From contig NZ_CP158016.1 of NCBI RefSeq assembly GCF_046254905.1, forward strand, positions 744,001-808,000: DNA of 64,000 nt, read 5' to 3'. Positions 1 to 8,080 of this stretch are shown here, piece after piece. The position numbers and the translations under genes were made by a program. The DNA is from Pseudaeromonas aegiceratis. GTDB lineage: Bacteria > Pseudomonadota > Gammaproteobacteria > Enterobacterales > Aeromonadaceae. The notes beneath the pieces were generated by a model that did not search any database, was not told where the DNA came from, and saw only the letters and a list, made by a program, of their open reading frames with translations. The first letter of the stretch is position 1, and each line of letters begins with the position of its first letter.

Positions 1-23
1 GATGTGGCCCTAAGGAGGTCAGG

Positions 24-1316
24 ATGAACACAGCGGGCAAGATGCATGGCCCAACCCGACAGGGGGGCATAGTGCTGGTGTTTGCGGCGGTCAGCCTGCT
101 GGTGCTGCTGGCCATGGGGGCCATGGCCCTGGATGTGGGCCACCTGATCCTCAACAAGGGCAAGCTGCAGAATATGGTGGATGCGGCGGCCTTAAGTGCC
201 GCCAAGACCCTGGATCTGGGGGGCGATCAGGCCCTGGCCACCACGGCCGCCCTCACCATGCTCGACACCCATCTGGCCCAACCGGGTTTCGGCCACCTCA
301 GCCTGGTGGGGGCCGATATCCAGGTGCAGTTCTCTGACGAGCTGCCCTTTAGCCCGGGGGGCAGCGCCAATGCCACCTTCGTGCGGGTGGCGGTGAGTCA
401 GGTGGATCTGCCGGAGTTCTTTGCCCGGGTGCTGCAACTGGATATGCAGGTGCAGGCCAGCGCCGTGGCGGGCCCCAGCACCGCCCTGGTCAGCACCTCC
501 AACCTGGTGCCCATCCTGATCTGTGGTACGCCGGACTCAGATAGTAGCGGAACTGGGGGGAGTGACGACTCGGGAGGAACCGGTGGTACCGGGGAAACAG
601 ATGGGGTCTCCATCTTCGGCTACCAGACCGGCGATGTGATCGGCCTCAAGTATGCCACGCAGGATAAGGAGGAGGTGGGGCCCGGCAGCTTCCACCTGCT
701 GCGCCTCAATGGGGATACCGGGGGGGATGATTATCGCGAGGCCTTGGGCGGGGGGTACGACGATGAGGTCATCTTGACGGAAGGGCAGATGCTGGATCTG
801 GAAATGGGTAACAAGGCGGGGCCTTCGGCTCAGGGCGCCAATACCCGTTTCGACATTTATTCCGGGGCCGGTATGAGCTCGGCCGATTATCCATCAGATC
901 CCCTGACCGACCAGCCCTCACCTCAGGTCACCATGGATAAGAGTACATCGCTGATCAGCTGGAACGGGAACGAGGGCGAAACCCTCAGTCATGATCTGGT
1001 GGCAAGTGCGTCCGGCTTTCTGGACGACTACCTGGCCCAGTATGCCGCCCATCCCGAGTATGGCGAGGCGGTGGGGGCCTATCGGCGCATCGTCGGCGTA
1101 CCGGTCGGCAAGTGTCCTGCGGTTAGTGGTCAGGTGGAGCTGATTGGCCTGGCCTGCATGTACCTGGTGCAAAAAGTGGATATCGGCAATCCCTATATCG
1201 TCGGTCAGTTTATGGAGAAGTGTGAGCTGCCCGGGGGAACGCCGGGGAACCAACCGGCAACGGAGGGCCCTTACCGGATCCAGCTGTACCGGGACAACCT
1301 GAGTGGAGATGCCTGA
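24..1316 (+). CDS. tadG: TadG-like Flp pilus assembly protein
   Basis: Envelope component of the Tad (Flp pilus) machine. The 430-residue protein has a short basic N-terminus, one hydrophobic segment at about residues 15-37, and then the typical TadG N-terminal pattern (DVGH...N.GKLQN.VDAAALSAA, about residues 37-60). After about residue 167 there is a Gly/Ser/Thr/Asp-rich linker (about 168-194), followed by a domain of roughly 230 residues that I do not recognise and that contains a few cysteines. The start has a strong ribosome site (AAGGAGG, 12-18). Its stop overlaps the next start (TGATG). TadG-like proteins usually have a long periplasmic part and sit with TadE/TadF pseudopilins, as here. 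The assignment to the TadG/TadE superfamily is good; the exact family name of the C-terminal half is uncertain. Confidence 0.82.
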   Translation: MNTAGKMHGPTRQGGIVLVFAAVSLLVLLAMGAMALDVGHLILNKGKLQNMVDAAALSAAKTLDLGGDQALATTAALTMLDTHLAQPGFGHLSLVGADIQVQFSDELPFSPGGSANATFVRVAVSQVDLPEFFARVLQLDMQVQASAVAGPSTALVSTSNLVPILICGTPDSDSSGTGGSDDSGGTGGTGETDGVSIFGYQTGDVIGLKYATQDKEEVGPGSFHLLRLNGDTGGDDYREALGGGYDDEVILTEGQMLDLEMGNKAGPSAQGANTRFDIYSGAGMSSADYPSDPLTDQPSPQVTMDKSTSLISWNGNEGETLSHDLVASASGFLDDYLAQYAAHPEYGEAVGAYRRIVGVPVGKCPAVSGQVELIGLACMYLVQKVDIGNPYIVGQFMEKCELPGGTPGNQPATEGPYRIQLYRDNLSGDA

Positions 1317-1768
1317 TGGGTGCCGTCAATCGCCAACAGGGGCTGGCCGTGGTGGAGTTCACCATCTTGCTGCCCATACTGCTTATCCTGCTGCTGGGGC
1401 TGACCGAGCTGGGACGGGCCCTGTACCAGTACAGCCAGTTGGAGAAGATCACCCGCGATACCGCCCGCTTTGTGGTCAATGATCGCGGTGGCACCACGGG
1501 CCTGCTGAATCTGTCGGCCGACGACATTGCCCAGGCCAAGACTTTGGCCATAGGCGGTGATGGCAACAGTCAGAGTCTGTTGCCTGGGCTGACGGCGGAC
1601 GATGTCACCATTACCGCACTGACCGACAAGCTGGTGAAGGTGGAGATCCGCTATCGCTTCTCCCCCATCTTGTTTGGCGACACCCTGCATTTACCCCTGT
1701 TTGGCCATGGTGAGGATATCAGCCTGCAGTTCGACCTGGTCAGCAGCAGTGTCATGAGGGCCTTGTGA
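1316..1768 (+). CDS. tadE: TadE-like pseudopilin
   Basis: Minor pilin-like protein of the Tad system, 150 residues. The N-terminus shows the TadE signature: a short leader, then G-L-A-V-V-E-F followed by a hydrophobic stretch (about residues 10-32) with an early proline (LLPILL). The Glu at position 14 corresponds to the conserved pilin-type Glu after the prepilin cleavage site. TadE and TadF are known in other species to be processed by the dedicated prepilin peptidase TadV, which is not in this window. It overlaps both neighbours by a few bases (TGATG at both ends), indicating translational coupling. Confidence 0.85.
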   Translation: MGAVNRQQGLAVVEFTILLPILLILLLGLTELGRALYQYSQLEKITRDTARFVVNDRGGTTGLLNLSADDIAQAKTLAIGGDGNSQSLLPGLTADDVTITALTDKLVKVEIRYRFSPILFGDTLHLPLFGHGEDISLQFDLVSSSVMRAL

Positions 1769-2259
1769 TGACCTCTCTCTTACGGCAACGGCGCAGCCGC
1801 GGAACCGTCCTCATCGAGTTCACCCTGGTGGCGGCGCTCTTTTTCCTGCTGCTGTTTGCCATCATGGAGTTCAGCCGCCTGCTGTTTGTCTGGCATGCGT
1901 TAAGCGAGTCCACCCGACGGGCGGTACGGCTGGCGGCGGTTTGCCAGGTGAGTGAGGCCGAGCAGCTGGATGTGCGCACCCTGGCGGTGCTGCAACCGGG
2001 ACTGCTGCCGGAGTTTGGCCCGGACAACCTGCAGCTTAACTACTTGGATGCCGCCGGGGCGCCCGTCACCGGGGATCTGACCCAGGCGGCCACCTTCAGC
2101 CAGATCCGCTTCGTACAGGCGCGGGTGGTCAACTATCAGCTGCGCCTGCTGATCCCCTTTTTGACCCTGGATCTGGATACGCTGCTGGCGCCGGCATTTA
2201 GCACCACCCTGCCCAGAGAGAGTCTGGGCATCACGCCCACGGGCTATACGGACTGTTAG
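1768..2259 (+). CDS. TadE/TadF-like pseudopilin
   Basis: Second TadE-family pseudopilin, 163 residues from the ATG. The N-terminus reads R-G-T-V-L-I-E-F followed by a hydrophobic helix rich in Leu and Phe (about residues 14-36), the same architecture as the preceding gene but without the early proline. Its position next to TadE suggests the TadF role. A GTG at 1765 is in frame just before the chosen ATG at 1768. The ATG has better spacing (7 bases) from the GAGGG ribosome site at 1756-1760 and gives the TGATG overlap with the previous gene. Whether it is TadE-like or TadF-like cannot be settled by eye. Confidence 0.8.
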   Translation: MTSLLRQRRSRGTVLIEFTLVAALFFLLLFAIMEFSRLLFVWHALSESTRRAVRLAAVCQVSEAEQLDVRTLAVLQPGLLPEFGPDNLQLNYLDAAGAPVTGDLTQAATFSQIRFVQARVVNYQLRLLIPFLTLDLDTLLAPAFSTTLPRESLGITPTGYTDC

Positions 2260-2266
2260 GGGGGAG

Positions 2267-3505
2267 ATGGCAGTGAGCACAGTCGTGGATTTGCGCAGTG
2301 GCCAGGCGGCGTATCCCAGGATGATCGCCACCTCGCTGGACTGCTGGTTGGTGAGTGCCCATCCGTCGGTGCTGGAGCATGTGACGGGAACCCTGGGGCA
2401 ATGGAGCAATGTGCGGTGTCAGCCTTACGCCGCCCTGCAGCATCTGGAGGAGGCCCAGCAGGAGGACGGGGGCATGCTCTGGCCGGATCTGCTGCTGCTC
2501 TATGACCAGGATGACTGGGAGCGCTCCCTGGCGGAGTTTCGCGAAGTTTCCGGCCACGGCCTGACCGCCGTGCTGCTGTTTAGCCAACAGCCGGATACCC
2601 CCCTGATGCGCCAGGCCTTGCGGGCCGGGGTGCAGGATGTGCTCAGCCTGCCCTGTAACGAGGATGAGCTGCTCGAAGCGCTGGCGGCGGTGGCGGCCCA
2701 TAAGCTGCAGCATGGTCGGCTGGGGCGGGTCAGCGTGTTCCTCAACGGCAAGGGCGGCATGGGGGCCACCTTCCTGGCCACCTCGGTGGCCCACCTGCTG
2801 GCCAAGGAGAAGCAGGAGCGCACCGTGCTTATCGACGCCGACGGTCAGTTTGGCTGCTGCCATTACCTGCTAGGGGTGCAGCCCAAGTTTTCCCTGTTTG
2901 AGGCACTGGAGCAGGTCGACGAGCTGGATGACATGGCGCTGGAGGGCTTGTTGTGCAAGCACGACAGCGGCCTGCGCCTCATCGGCAGCCGGACCGAGCA
3001 ACTGGGGGGGGCGACGACGCTGTCCGCCGAAGACTTCGGTCTGTTCCTCACCAAGCTGCGGCAGCATTACGACCATGTGGTGGTGGATCTCTCCCGGGGT
3101 GTGGAGGCCTGGAACATGCCGGCGCTGCTTGAAGCCCACCGCCTGTTCATGGTGGTGCAGCAGAGCCTGCCGGCCCTGCGGGATGCGGCCCTGCTGCTGC
3201 GTCAGATCCGCCAGGCCACCGGCCTCGGCAACGACAAGCTCAGGGTCATCGCCAACCGTTACTCCCCCCGGCTGGATATCGGCCAGGATGCCCTGTGTCA
3301 GCCGTTGGGGGTGCCTTCCGCCATCTTGGTGCCCAATGATTTTGCCACCGCCAACGCCTGCGCCAACCTGGGGGTCCCCTTGACCGAGGCGGGACGCAAC
3401 AAGCCGCTGACCCGGGTGCTGCGCGGCGTGATGGAGGAGTTGGCCCTGCAACCCAGCCAGCCGCGCAGTGGCCTGGCCGGCATCTGGGATCGCCTGAGGA
3501 GGTAG
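2267..3505 (+). CDS. tadZ: TadZ/CpaE-like pilus assembly ATPase
   Basis: Localisation factor of the Tad machine, a ParA/MinD-superfamily protein of 412 residues. An atypical receiver-like domain covers about residues 20-145, followed by a MinD-like ATPase domain. The P-loop reads G-K-G-G-M-G-A-T (161-168): the signature lysine (K162) is present, but the usual P-loop lysine position is Ala167. DADGQFG follows at about 190-196. In the family, TadZ marks the pole and recruits TadA. The ATG at 2267 sits directly against GGGGGAG; an in-frame GTG at 2273 has better spacing and may be the real start. Only 2 bases separate it from tadA. Confidence 0.88.
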   Translation: MAVSTVVDLRSGQAAYPRMIATSLDCWLVSAHPSVLEHVTGTLGQWSNVRCQPYAALQHLEEAQQEDGGMLWPDLLLLYDQDDWERSLAEFREVSGHGLTAVLLFSQQPDTPLMRQALRAGVQDVLSLPCNEDELLEALAAVAAHKLQHGRLGRVSVFLNGKGGMGATFLATSVAHLLAKEKQERTVLIDADGQFGCCHYLLGVQPKFSLFEALEQVDELDDMALEGLLCKHDSGLRLIGSRTEQLGGATTLSAEDFGLFLTKLRQHYDHVVVDLSRGVEAWNMPALLEAHRLFMVVQQSLPALRDAALLLRQIRQATGLGNDKLRVIANRYSPRLDIGQDALCQPLGVPSAILVPNDFATANACANLGVPLTEAGRNKPLTRVLRGVMEELALQPSQPRSGLAGIWDRLRR

Positions 3506-3507
3506 CC

Positions 3508-4893
3508 ATGTTCTTTCGCAATAGCCAAAGCAGCCGTTCCCATGAACCAGATACGGCTCCCCGCCAGGAGTCGGTGGCCAGCACGCCGGCCCAACCCCAG
3601 GTCAACGGTGCCAGCAAGGAGTGGATGCGCCTCAAGCGCCGGCTGATGGACGCCCTGTTCGACAGCCTGGATCTGGCCCTGCTGGAGACGCTGGGGGAGG
3701 GGGCCGCCAGGGAGCAGATCGCCGATGCCACCGCCGGCCTGCTGACCGAGTTGGAGAGTCCCCTGAGTGCCGATGCCAGGCGCCGGATCATCAAGGAGAT
3801 AGGGGATGAGATACTGGGACTGGGTCCGCTCGAGCCCCTGCTGGCGGATACCAGCGTGTCGGATATCCTGGTGAACGGCTTTGAGCAGATCTTCGTGGAG
3901 CGGGGTGGCAAGCTGGAGCTGACCGGCCACCGCTTCCAGGACGATCACCACCTGCTGAGCATCATAGACCGCATCGTCTCCCAGGTGGGACGGCGCATCG
4001 ATGAAAGCTCCCCCATGGTGGATGCCCGTCTCAAGGATGGATCCCGGGTCAATGCCATCATTCCCCCCTTGGCCATCGACGGCCCCAGCCTCTCCATCCG
4101 CCGCTTCGCGGTAGAGCGTTTAGGCATGGACAACCTGATCAACTTCGGCACCCTGGATGCCGCCATGGCCCACTTCTGCAACGCCATCGTCCGGGGCCGG
4201 CTCAATGTGCTCATCTCCGGCGGGACCGGCTCGGGCAAGACCACCACCCTCAACATCCTCTCTGGCTACATTCCGGCCAACGAACGCATCATCACCATAG
4301 AGGACTCGGCAGAGCTGCAGCTGCAACAGCCGCACATAGTGCGGTTGGAGACCAGGCCGCCCAACATCGAGGGGCGGGGGGCCGTCACCCAGCGGGAGCT
4401 GGTGATCAATGCCCTGCGCATGCGGCCCGATCGCATCGTGGTGGGGGAGGTGCGGGGCGCCGAGGCGGTAGACATGCTGGCGGCCATGAACACGGGGCAC
4501 GACGGCTCCATGACCACCATCCATGCCAACACGCCGCGGGATGCCTTGAGCCGGATCGAGAACATGTTCGCCATGGCCGGTTGGAACATGCCGGCCAAGA
4601 ACGTGCGAGCCCAGATCGCATCGGCCCTGCATATCGTGTTGCAGCTCAAGCGCATGGAGGATGGCCGCCGTCGCCTGGTGAGCATTCAGGAGATCAACGG
4701 CATGGAAGGGGATGTCATCACCATGACGGAGCTGTTCCGCTTCGAGCGTCAGGGGGTGGATAAAGAGGGCAACATACTGGGCAGCTACCTGCCCACCGGC
4801 AACATCCCCACCTTCATGGACGCCTTCGCCCACATGGGCATCGACCTGCCCTATTCCCTGTTCAGCCCGCAGCTGGGCGGCACGAGGAGGTAA
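3508..4893 (+). CDS. tadA: TadA/CpaF secretion ATPase
   Basis: Hexameric type II/IV secretion ATPase that powers Flp pilus assembly at the cytoplasmic face of the inner membrane, 461 residues. After a variable N-terminus (about 1-40) comes the CpaF N-terminal domain (about 45-230). The Walker A is GGTGSGKTT at about 238-246, an Asp-box-like segment (TIEDSAELQL) follows at about 263-272, and a Walker B-like RIVVGEVRG lies at about 309-317 with a His-box region nearby (MTTIHANTPRDAL). Length and order match CpaF/TadA. It is followed after 2 bases by tadB. Call is secure. Confidence 0.96.
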   Translation: MFFRNSQSSRSHEPDTAPRQESVASTPAQPQVNGASKEWMRLKRRLMDALFDSLDLALLETLGEGAAREQIADATAGLLTELESPLSADARRRIIKEIGDEILGLGPLEPLLADTSVSDILVNGFEQIFVERGGKLELTGHRFQDDHHLLSIIDRIVSQVGRRIDESSPMVDARLKDGSRVNAIIPPLAIDGPSLSIRRFAVERLGMDNLINFGTLDAAMAHFCNAIVRGRLNVLISGGTGSGKTTTLNILSGYIPANERIITIEDSAELQLQQPHIVRLETRPPNIEGRGAVTQRELVINALRMRPDRIVVGEVRGAEAVDMLAAMNTGHDGSMTTIHANTPRDALSRIENMFAMAGWNMPAKNVRAQIASALHIVLQLKRMEDGRRRLVSIQEINGMEGDVITMTELFRFERQGVDKEGNILGSYLPTGNIPTFMDAFAHMGIDLPYSLFSPQLGGTRR

Positions 4894-4895
4894 GC

Positions 4896-5867
4896 ATGGA
4901 ACAGACACTGGAGCTGTACCTGCTGGTGGTGTTTATCGCCGTGGTGGTGATCTCCCAGACGGTGCTGGTCTCTCTCGGCGGGACCCGGGCCAAGCAGAAC
5001 CGGCTGATGCGCGAGCGCCTGCGCCAGCTGGCGGATCAGCAGCAGGAGGCCAAGCTCTCCTTGCTGCGCCAGCGCTATCTGGCGGAGCTGTCGCCGCTGG
5101 CGCGGGGCCTGGAGGGCAGCGAGCTGGGTCAGGCGCTGCGCTGGCGCCTGCAGCAGGCGGGCCTCGACTGGCTGGCCTACCGCACCGTGCTGGGCTGGTT
5201 GGGGCTGGCGCTGCTGGGCAGTCTGGTGGCCTGGCTGGGGCTGGGCAATCCGGCGGTGGCATTGCTGTGGCCGGTGGCCTTGCTGGTGCTGCTGCTGTTC
5301 TGGTTGCGCCTGAAGACCGCCGAGCGGCTGGATCGCTTCGAGGAGCAGTTTGTCGAGGCGCTGGATGTGATGAAGCGGGCGCTGCTGGTGGGTTACCCCC
5401 TGGTGGAGGTCTTTCGCACCGTGGGGGAGGAGATGAGCGATCCCATCGCCGGGGAGTTTCGCCAGACCTATGCCGAGTTGAATTTCGGGGTGGAGCTGCG
5501 ACTGGTGCTGGCGGGGCTGGCGGAGCGCAACCCCTCGGTGAGCATGCTGGCCTTCATCAGTGCCGTGATGATCCAGAAGGAGACCGGCGGCAACCTGGCG
5601 GAGAACCTGGACAAGCTGGGCCAGGTGATCCGGGGTCGCTTCCGGCTCTACCGCAAGGTGCGCACCCTGTCGGCGGAGGGCCGCATGTCCGCCTGGGTGC
5701 TGGCCATGGTGCCCTTGGTGCTGTTTCTGGCCCTCTACCTGATGCAGCCGGATTACCTGACGCCCCTGGTGGATACCAGCCGGGGCCATTTGCTGCTGAT
5801 TTACTCCTTTGTCAGCCTGGTGCTGGGGCTGATGCTGGTCAAGCGCATCCTGCGTATCGAGGTGTGA
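4896..5867 (+). CDS. tadB: TadB inner-membrane platform protein
   Basis: Type II secretion F-like platform protein of the Tad system, 323 residues. An N-terminal hydrophobic segment (about 8-27) is followed by a basic cytoplasmic stretch, two membrane segments at about 95-142, a T2SSF domain (FEEQFVEALDVMKRAL onward, about 155-275) and two C-terminal membrane segments. Together with TadC it forms the inner-membrane base on which TadA acts. The ribosome site GAGGAGG lies within the end of tadA. One base separates it from tadC. Confidence 0.93.
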   Translation: MEQTLELYLLVVFIAVVVISQTVLVSLGGTRAKQNRLMRERLRQLADQQQEAKLSLLRQRYLAELSPLARGLEGSELGQALRWRLQQAGLDWLAYRTVLGWLGLALLGSLVAWLGLGNPAVALLWPVALLVLLLFWLRLKTAERLDRFEEQFVEALDVMKRALLVGYPLVEVFRTVGEEMSDPIAGEFRQTYAELNFGVELRLVLAGLAERNPSVSMLAFISAVMIQKETGGNLAENLDKLGQVIRGRFRLYRKVRTLSAEGRMSAWVLAMVPLVLFLALYLMQPDYLTPLVDTSRGHLLLIYSFVSLVLGLMLVKRILRIEV

Positions 5868-5868
5868 G

Positions 5869-6822
5869 ATGGACTATCTGCTCAGCCTGTTTGGCGATCT
5901 ATTCAATGACTCCGAGCAGGGCCGCCTGATCTTCCTGCTGCTGGTGGGGCTCAGCGCCATCGCCCTGGGGCTGGGCTTGACCCTGCTGGTGACCAGCTGG
6001 CTGGATCCCTTGCGCCGGCGCCTGTCACACCTGGGCCATGCCCAGACCGAACCCCAGGTCGATGAGTGGTATCAGACCACCCTGGACTCCGTCTCCGGCT
6101 ACCTGACCCCCAACTCGGCCACCGAGCGGCATTCGGTGGTGCGCCTGCTGACCCATGCCGGCTTCCAGAGCCAGCGCGCCCTGCCCAGCTTCTATGCCAT
6201 CAAGATACTGCTGGCCATCAGCCTGGGGGGCGGCGCCCTGTTTATCAGCCACTACTTTCCGGAGCTCAAATCGCAACAGGTGCTGCTCTATTCGGTGGGG
6301 GCGATCTTTTGCGGCATGATGCTGCCCAACATGGTGGTCAGCCGGTTGGCGGCCGCCCGGATCCAGCGGATGCAGCGGGCCTTCCCCGATGCCCTGGATC
6401 TGCTGGTGGTCACCACGGAGGCCGGATTGGGCTTCATCGCGGCGCTGAACCGGGTGTCTGACGAGATGGTGGGCATGTGCCCCGAGTTGGGGGGCGAGAT
6501 GCAGATGGTGTGCAAGAAGATCCGGGTGGGGGTGGGCGTGCCCGATGCCCTCAAGCAGATGGTGGAGCGCACCGGCCTGGACGAGGTGCGGGGGCTGGCC
6601 GGCGTCATCGCCCAGTCGTTGAAGATGGGGTCCAGCCTGGGGGATACGCTGCGGGTCTATGCCGACGAGTTTCGCGATCGGCGCATGCAGCGGGCGGAGG
6701 AGGCGGCGGCCAAGATCGGTACCAAGCTGATCTTTCCCCTGGTGATGTTCATCTGGCCGGGATTTTTCGTGGTGGCGGTGGGGCCGGCCATCATAGCCGT
6801 GCTGGAGACCTTTCATCGCTAG
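5869..6822 (+). CDS. tadC: TadC inner-membrane platform protein
   Basis: Second T2SSF-family platform protein of the Tad system, 317 residues. It has an N-terminal membrane segment (about 20-43), a pair of membrane segments around 108-150, the T2SSF core (AFPDALDLLVVTTEAGLGF onward, about 168-290) and a terminal hydrophobic helix. In the family, TadC partners TadB. It starts one base after the tadB stop. The 92-base gap to tadD is the largest inside the operon. Confidence 0.93.
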   Translation: MDYLLSLFGDLFNDSEQGRLIFLLLVGLSAIALGLGLTLLVTSWLDPLRRRLSHLGHAQTEPQVDEWYQTTLDSVSGYLTPNSATERHSVVRLLTHAGFQSQRALPSFYAIKILLAISLGGGALFISHYFPELKSQQVLLYSVGAIFCGMMLPNMVVSRLAAARIQRMQRAFPDALDLLVVTTEAGLGFIAALNRVSDEMVGMCPELGGEMQMVCKKIRVGVGVPDALKQMVERTGLDEVRGLAGVIAQSLKMGSSLGDTLRVYADEFRDRRMQRAEEAAAKIGTKLIFPLVMFIWPGFFVVAVGPAIIAVLETFHR

Positions 6823-6914
6823 TCAGTTTTCAGGGGTGCCTGGGGCATCGGTGGCCCGATGTGCCAGGTCTGTAGCGTCAAGGGTGGATGGGCAAGGTTG
6901 CCCGGGAGGCGAGA

Positions 6915-7961
6915 ATGAGACGGTGGCATGACATGCAGTGGCTCTATGGGGTAACCCTGTTGGGATTGATTGGCTGCGCCAGCTCGGAGGCGCCGACCAG
7001 CCAGGCCCCCTTTAGCCATGAGCTGTACGATGGCAAACCCATGGTCAGCCTGAGCAATGATTTTCCACCGGCCAGTGCCGCCGAGGCGCTGGCCCGGGGG
7101 GATCTGGCCTACCGCAAGGGGGATGGGGATCTGGCCGTGTACGAATACCTGCGGGGCCTGACCCTGCCGGATGCGGCGCCCTTGACCGGCACCTTCTATT
7201 TCAAGGTGGGTTACATACATCAGCACAAAGGCAACCTGGCCCTAGCCCAGCAGGCCTTCGAGCGGGCGGTGGCGGCGGATCCCAAACAGGCTCTGTTTGG
7301 AGCCTCCCTGGGGGAGGTATTGCTGAAGCAGGGGGCCCGGGAGCCGGCCAAACAGCAGCTGTTGCTGGCGGTACAGGCGGATCAACGGCGCCAGGGCTGG
7401 ACCGGCAGTCAGCTGGATCTGACCCAGCTGCAGCTGGATGCCAGCTCGCCGCTGCGGGCCTACCTGTGTCTGGGCATACTGGCGGATCTGCAGGGGGATG
7501 GCACCCTGGCGCGGCGTCTCTATCAGCAGGTGCTGGCCAGACAGCCCAGCTTTCCCCTGGCCTATTTGAACCTGGGGTACTCCCTCTATCTCAGCGGCGA
7601 TCTGGCCGGCGCCGAGCAGCAGACCAGCCGGGCCCTGAGTCTGGACAAGAACCTGACCCGCGGCTGGTCCAATCTGGGGCTCATCCTGGTGCGCAGTGGC
7701 CGCTACGAGGAGGCGTTGGAGGTGTTTAGCCACATCATGCCGCGACACGAGGCGATGAACGATACCGGCTACCTGGCGCTGCTCAACGGTGAGCCCAAGG
7801 TGGCGGCCTATTACCTGCAGCAAGCCATCGACACCTGCCCGACCTACTACGAGAAGGCGCAACGCAATCTCAAGCGGGCACGACAGGGCGTCAGCGCCGG
7901 CCAACTGGCCCTGGTGGATGCCGAATCGCCGGTAGAGGTCCAACCAGCTTTGTCGCAATGA
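6915..7961 (+). CDS. tadD: TadD, TPR-containing pilotin-like lipoprotein
   Basis: Tetratricopeptide lipoprotein of the Tad system. The ATG at 6915 is preferred because GGGAGG lies 5 bases upstream and it gives a compact lipoprotein signal (MRRWHD... then a hydrophobic core ending L-I-G-C). This places Cys at about residue 21 for lipidation. An in-frame ATG at 6888 would add nine residues. The mature protein is made of TPR-type repeats (pairs of A/L-rich helices, e.g. NLALAQQAFERAVAADP and YLNLGYSLYLSGDLAGAEQ). Family knowledge suggests a pilotin role for the RcpA secretin, itself outside this window. It is the last Tad gene seen. Confidence 0.88.
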   Translation: MRRWHDMQWLYGVTLLGLIGCASSEAPTSQAPFSHELYDGKPMVSLSNDFPPASAAEALARGDLAYRKGDGDLAVYEYLRGLTLPDAAPLTGTFYFKVGYIHQHKGNLALAQQAFERAVAADPKQALFGASLGEVLLKQGAREPAKQQLLLAVQADQRRQGWTGSQLDLTQLQLDASSPLRAYLCLGILADLQGDGTLARRLYQQVLARQPSFPLAYLNLGYSLYLSGDLAGAEQQTSRALSLDKNLTRGWSNLGLILVRSGRYEEALEVFSHIMPRHEAMNDTGYLALLNGEPKVAAYYLQQAIDTCPTYYEKAQRNLKRARQGVSAGQLALVDAESPVEVQPALSQ

Positions 7962-7977
7962 GGTCCCTTCCGGTGCT

Positions 7978-8020
7978 GGGCCGGTGCGGTTAGAACTTAT
8001 CGCTCCATAAGTGCCGGCCC
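7978..8020 (+). other. bulged hairpin between tadD and the protease gene
   Basis: Perfect outer arms GGGCCGG (7978-7984) and CCGGCCC (8014-8020) enclose inner arms ACTTAT (7995-8000) and ATAAGT (8007-8012), with a 10-base bulge on the left and one G on the right. No T-run follows, so a standard intrinsic terminator is unlikely. It may be an mRNA 3'-end stabiliser for the Tad transcript, or part of the leader or operator of the protease gene. Confidence 0.45.
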
Positions 8021-8080
8021 TGGCTCGCCATACTTGGTAAATCGAGGCTTTGGCAAGCGGCGCCCTGGGCGCGGGAGGGG

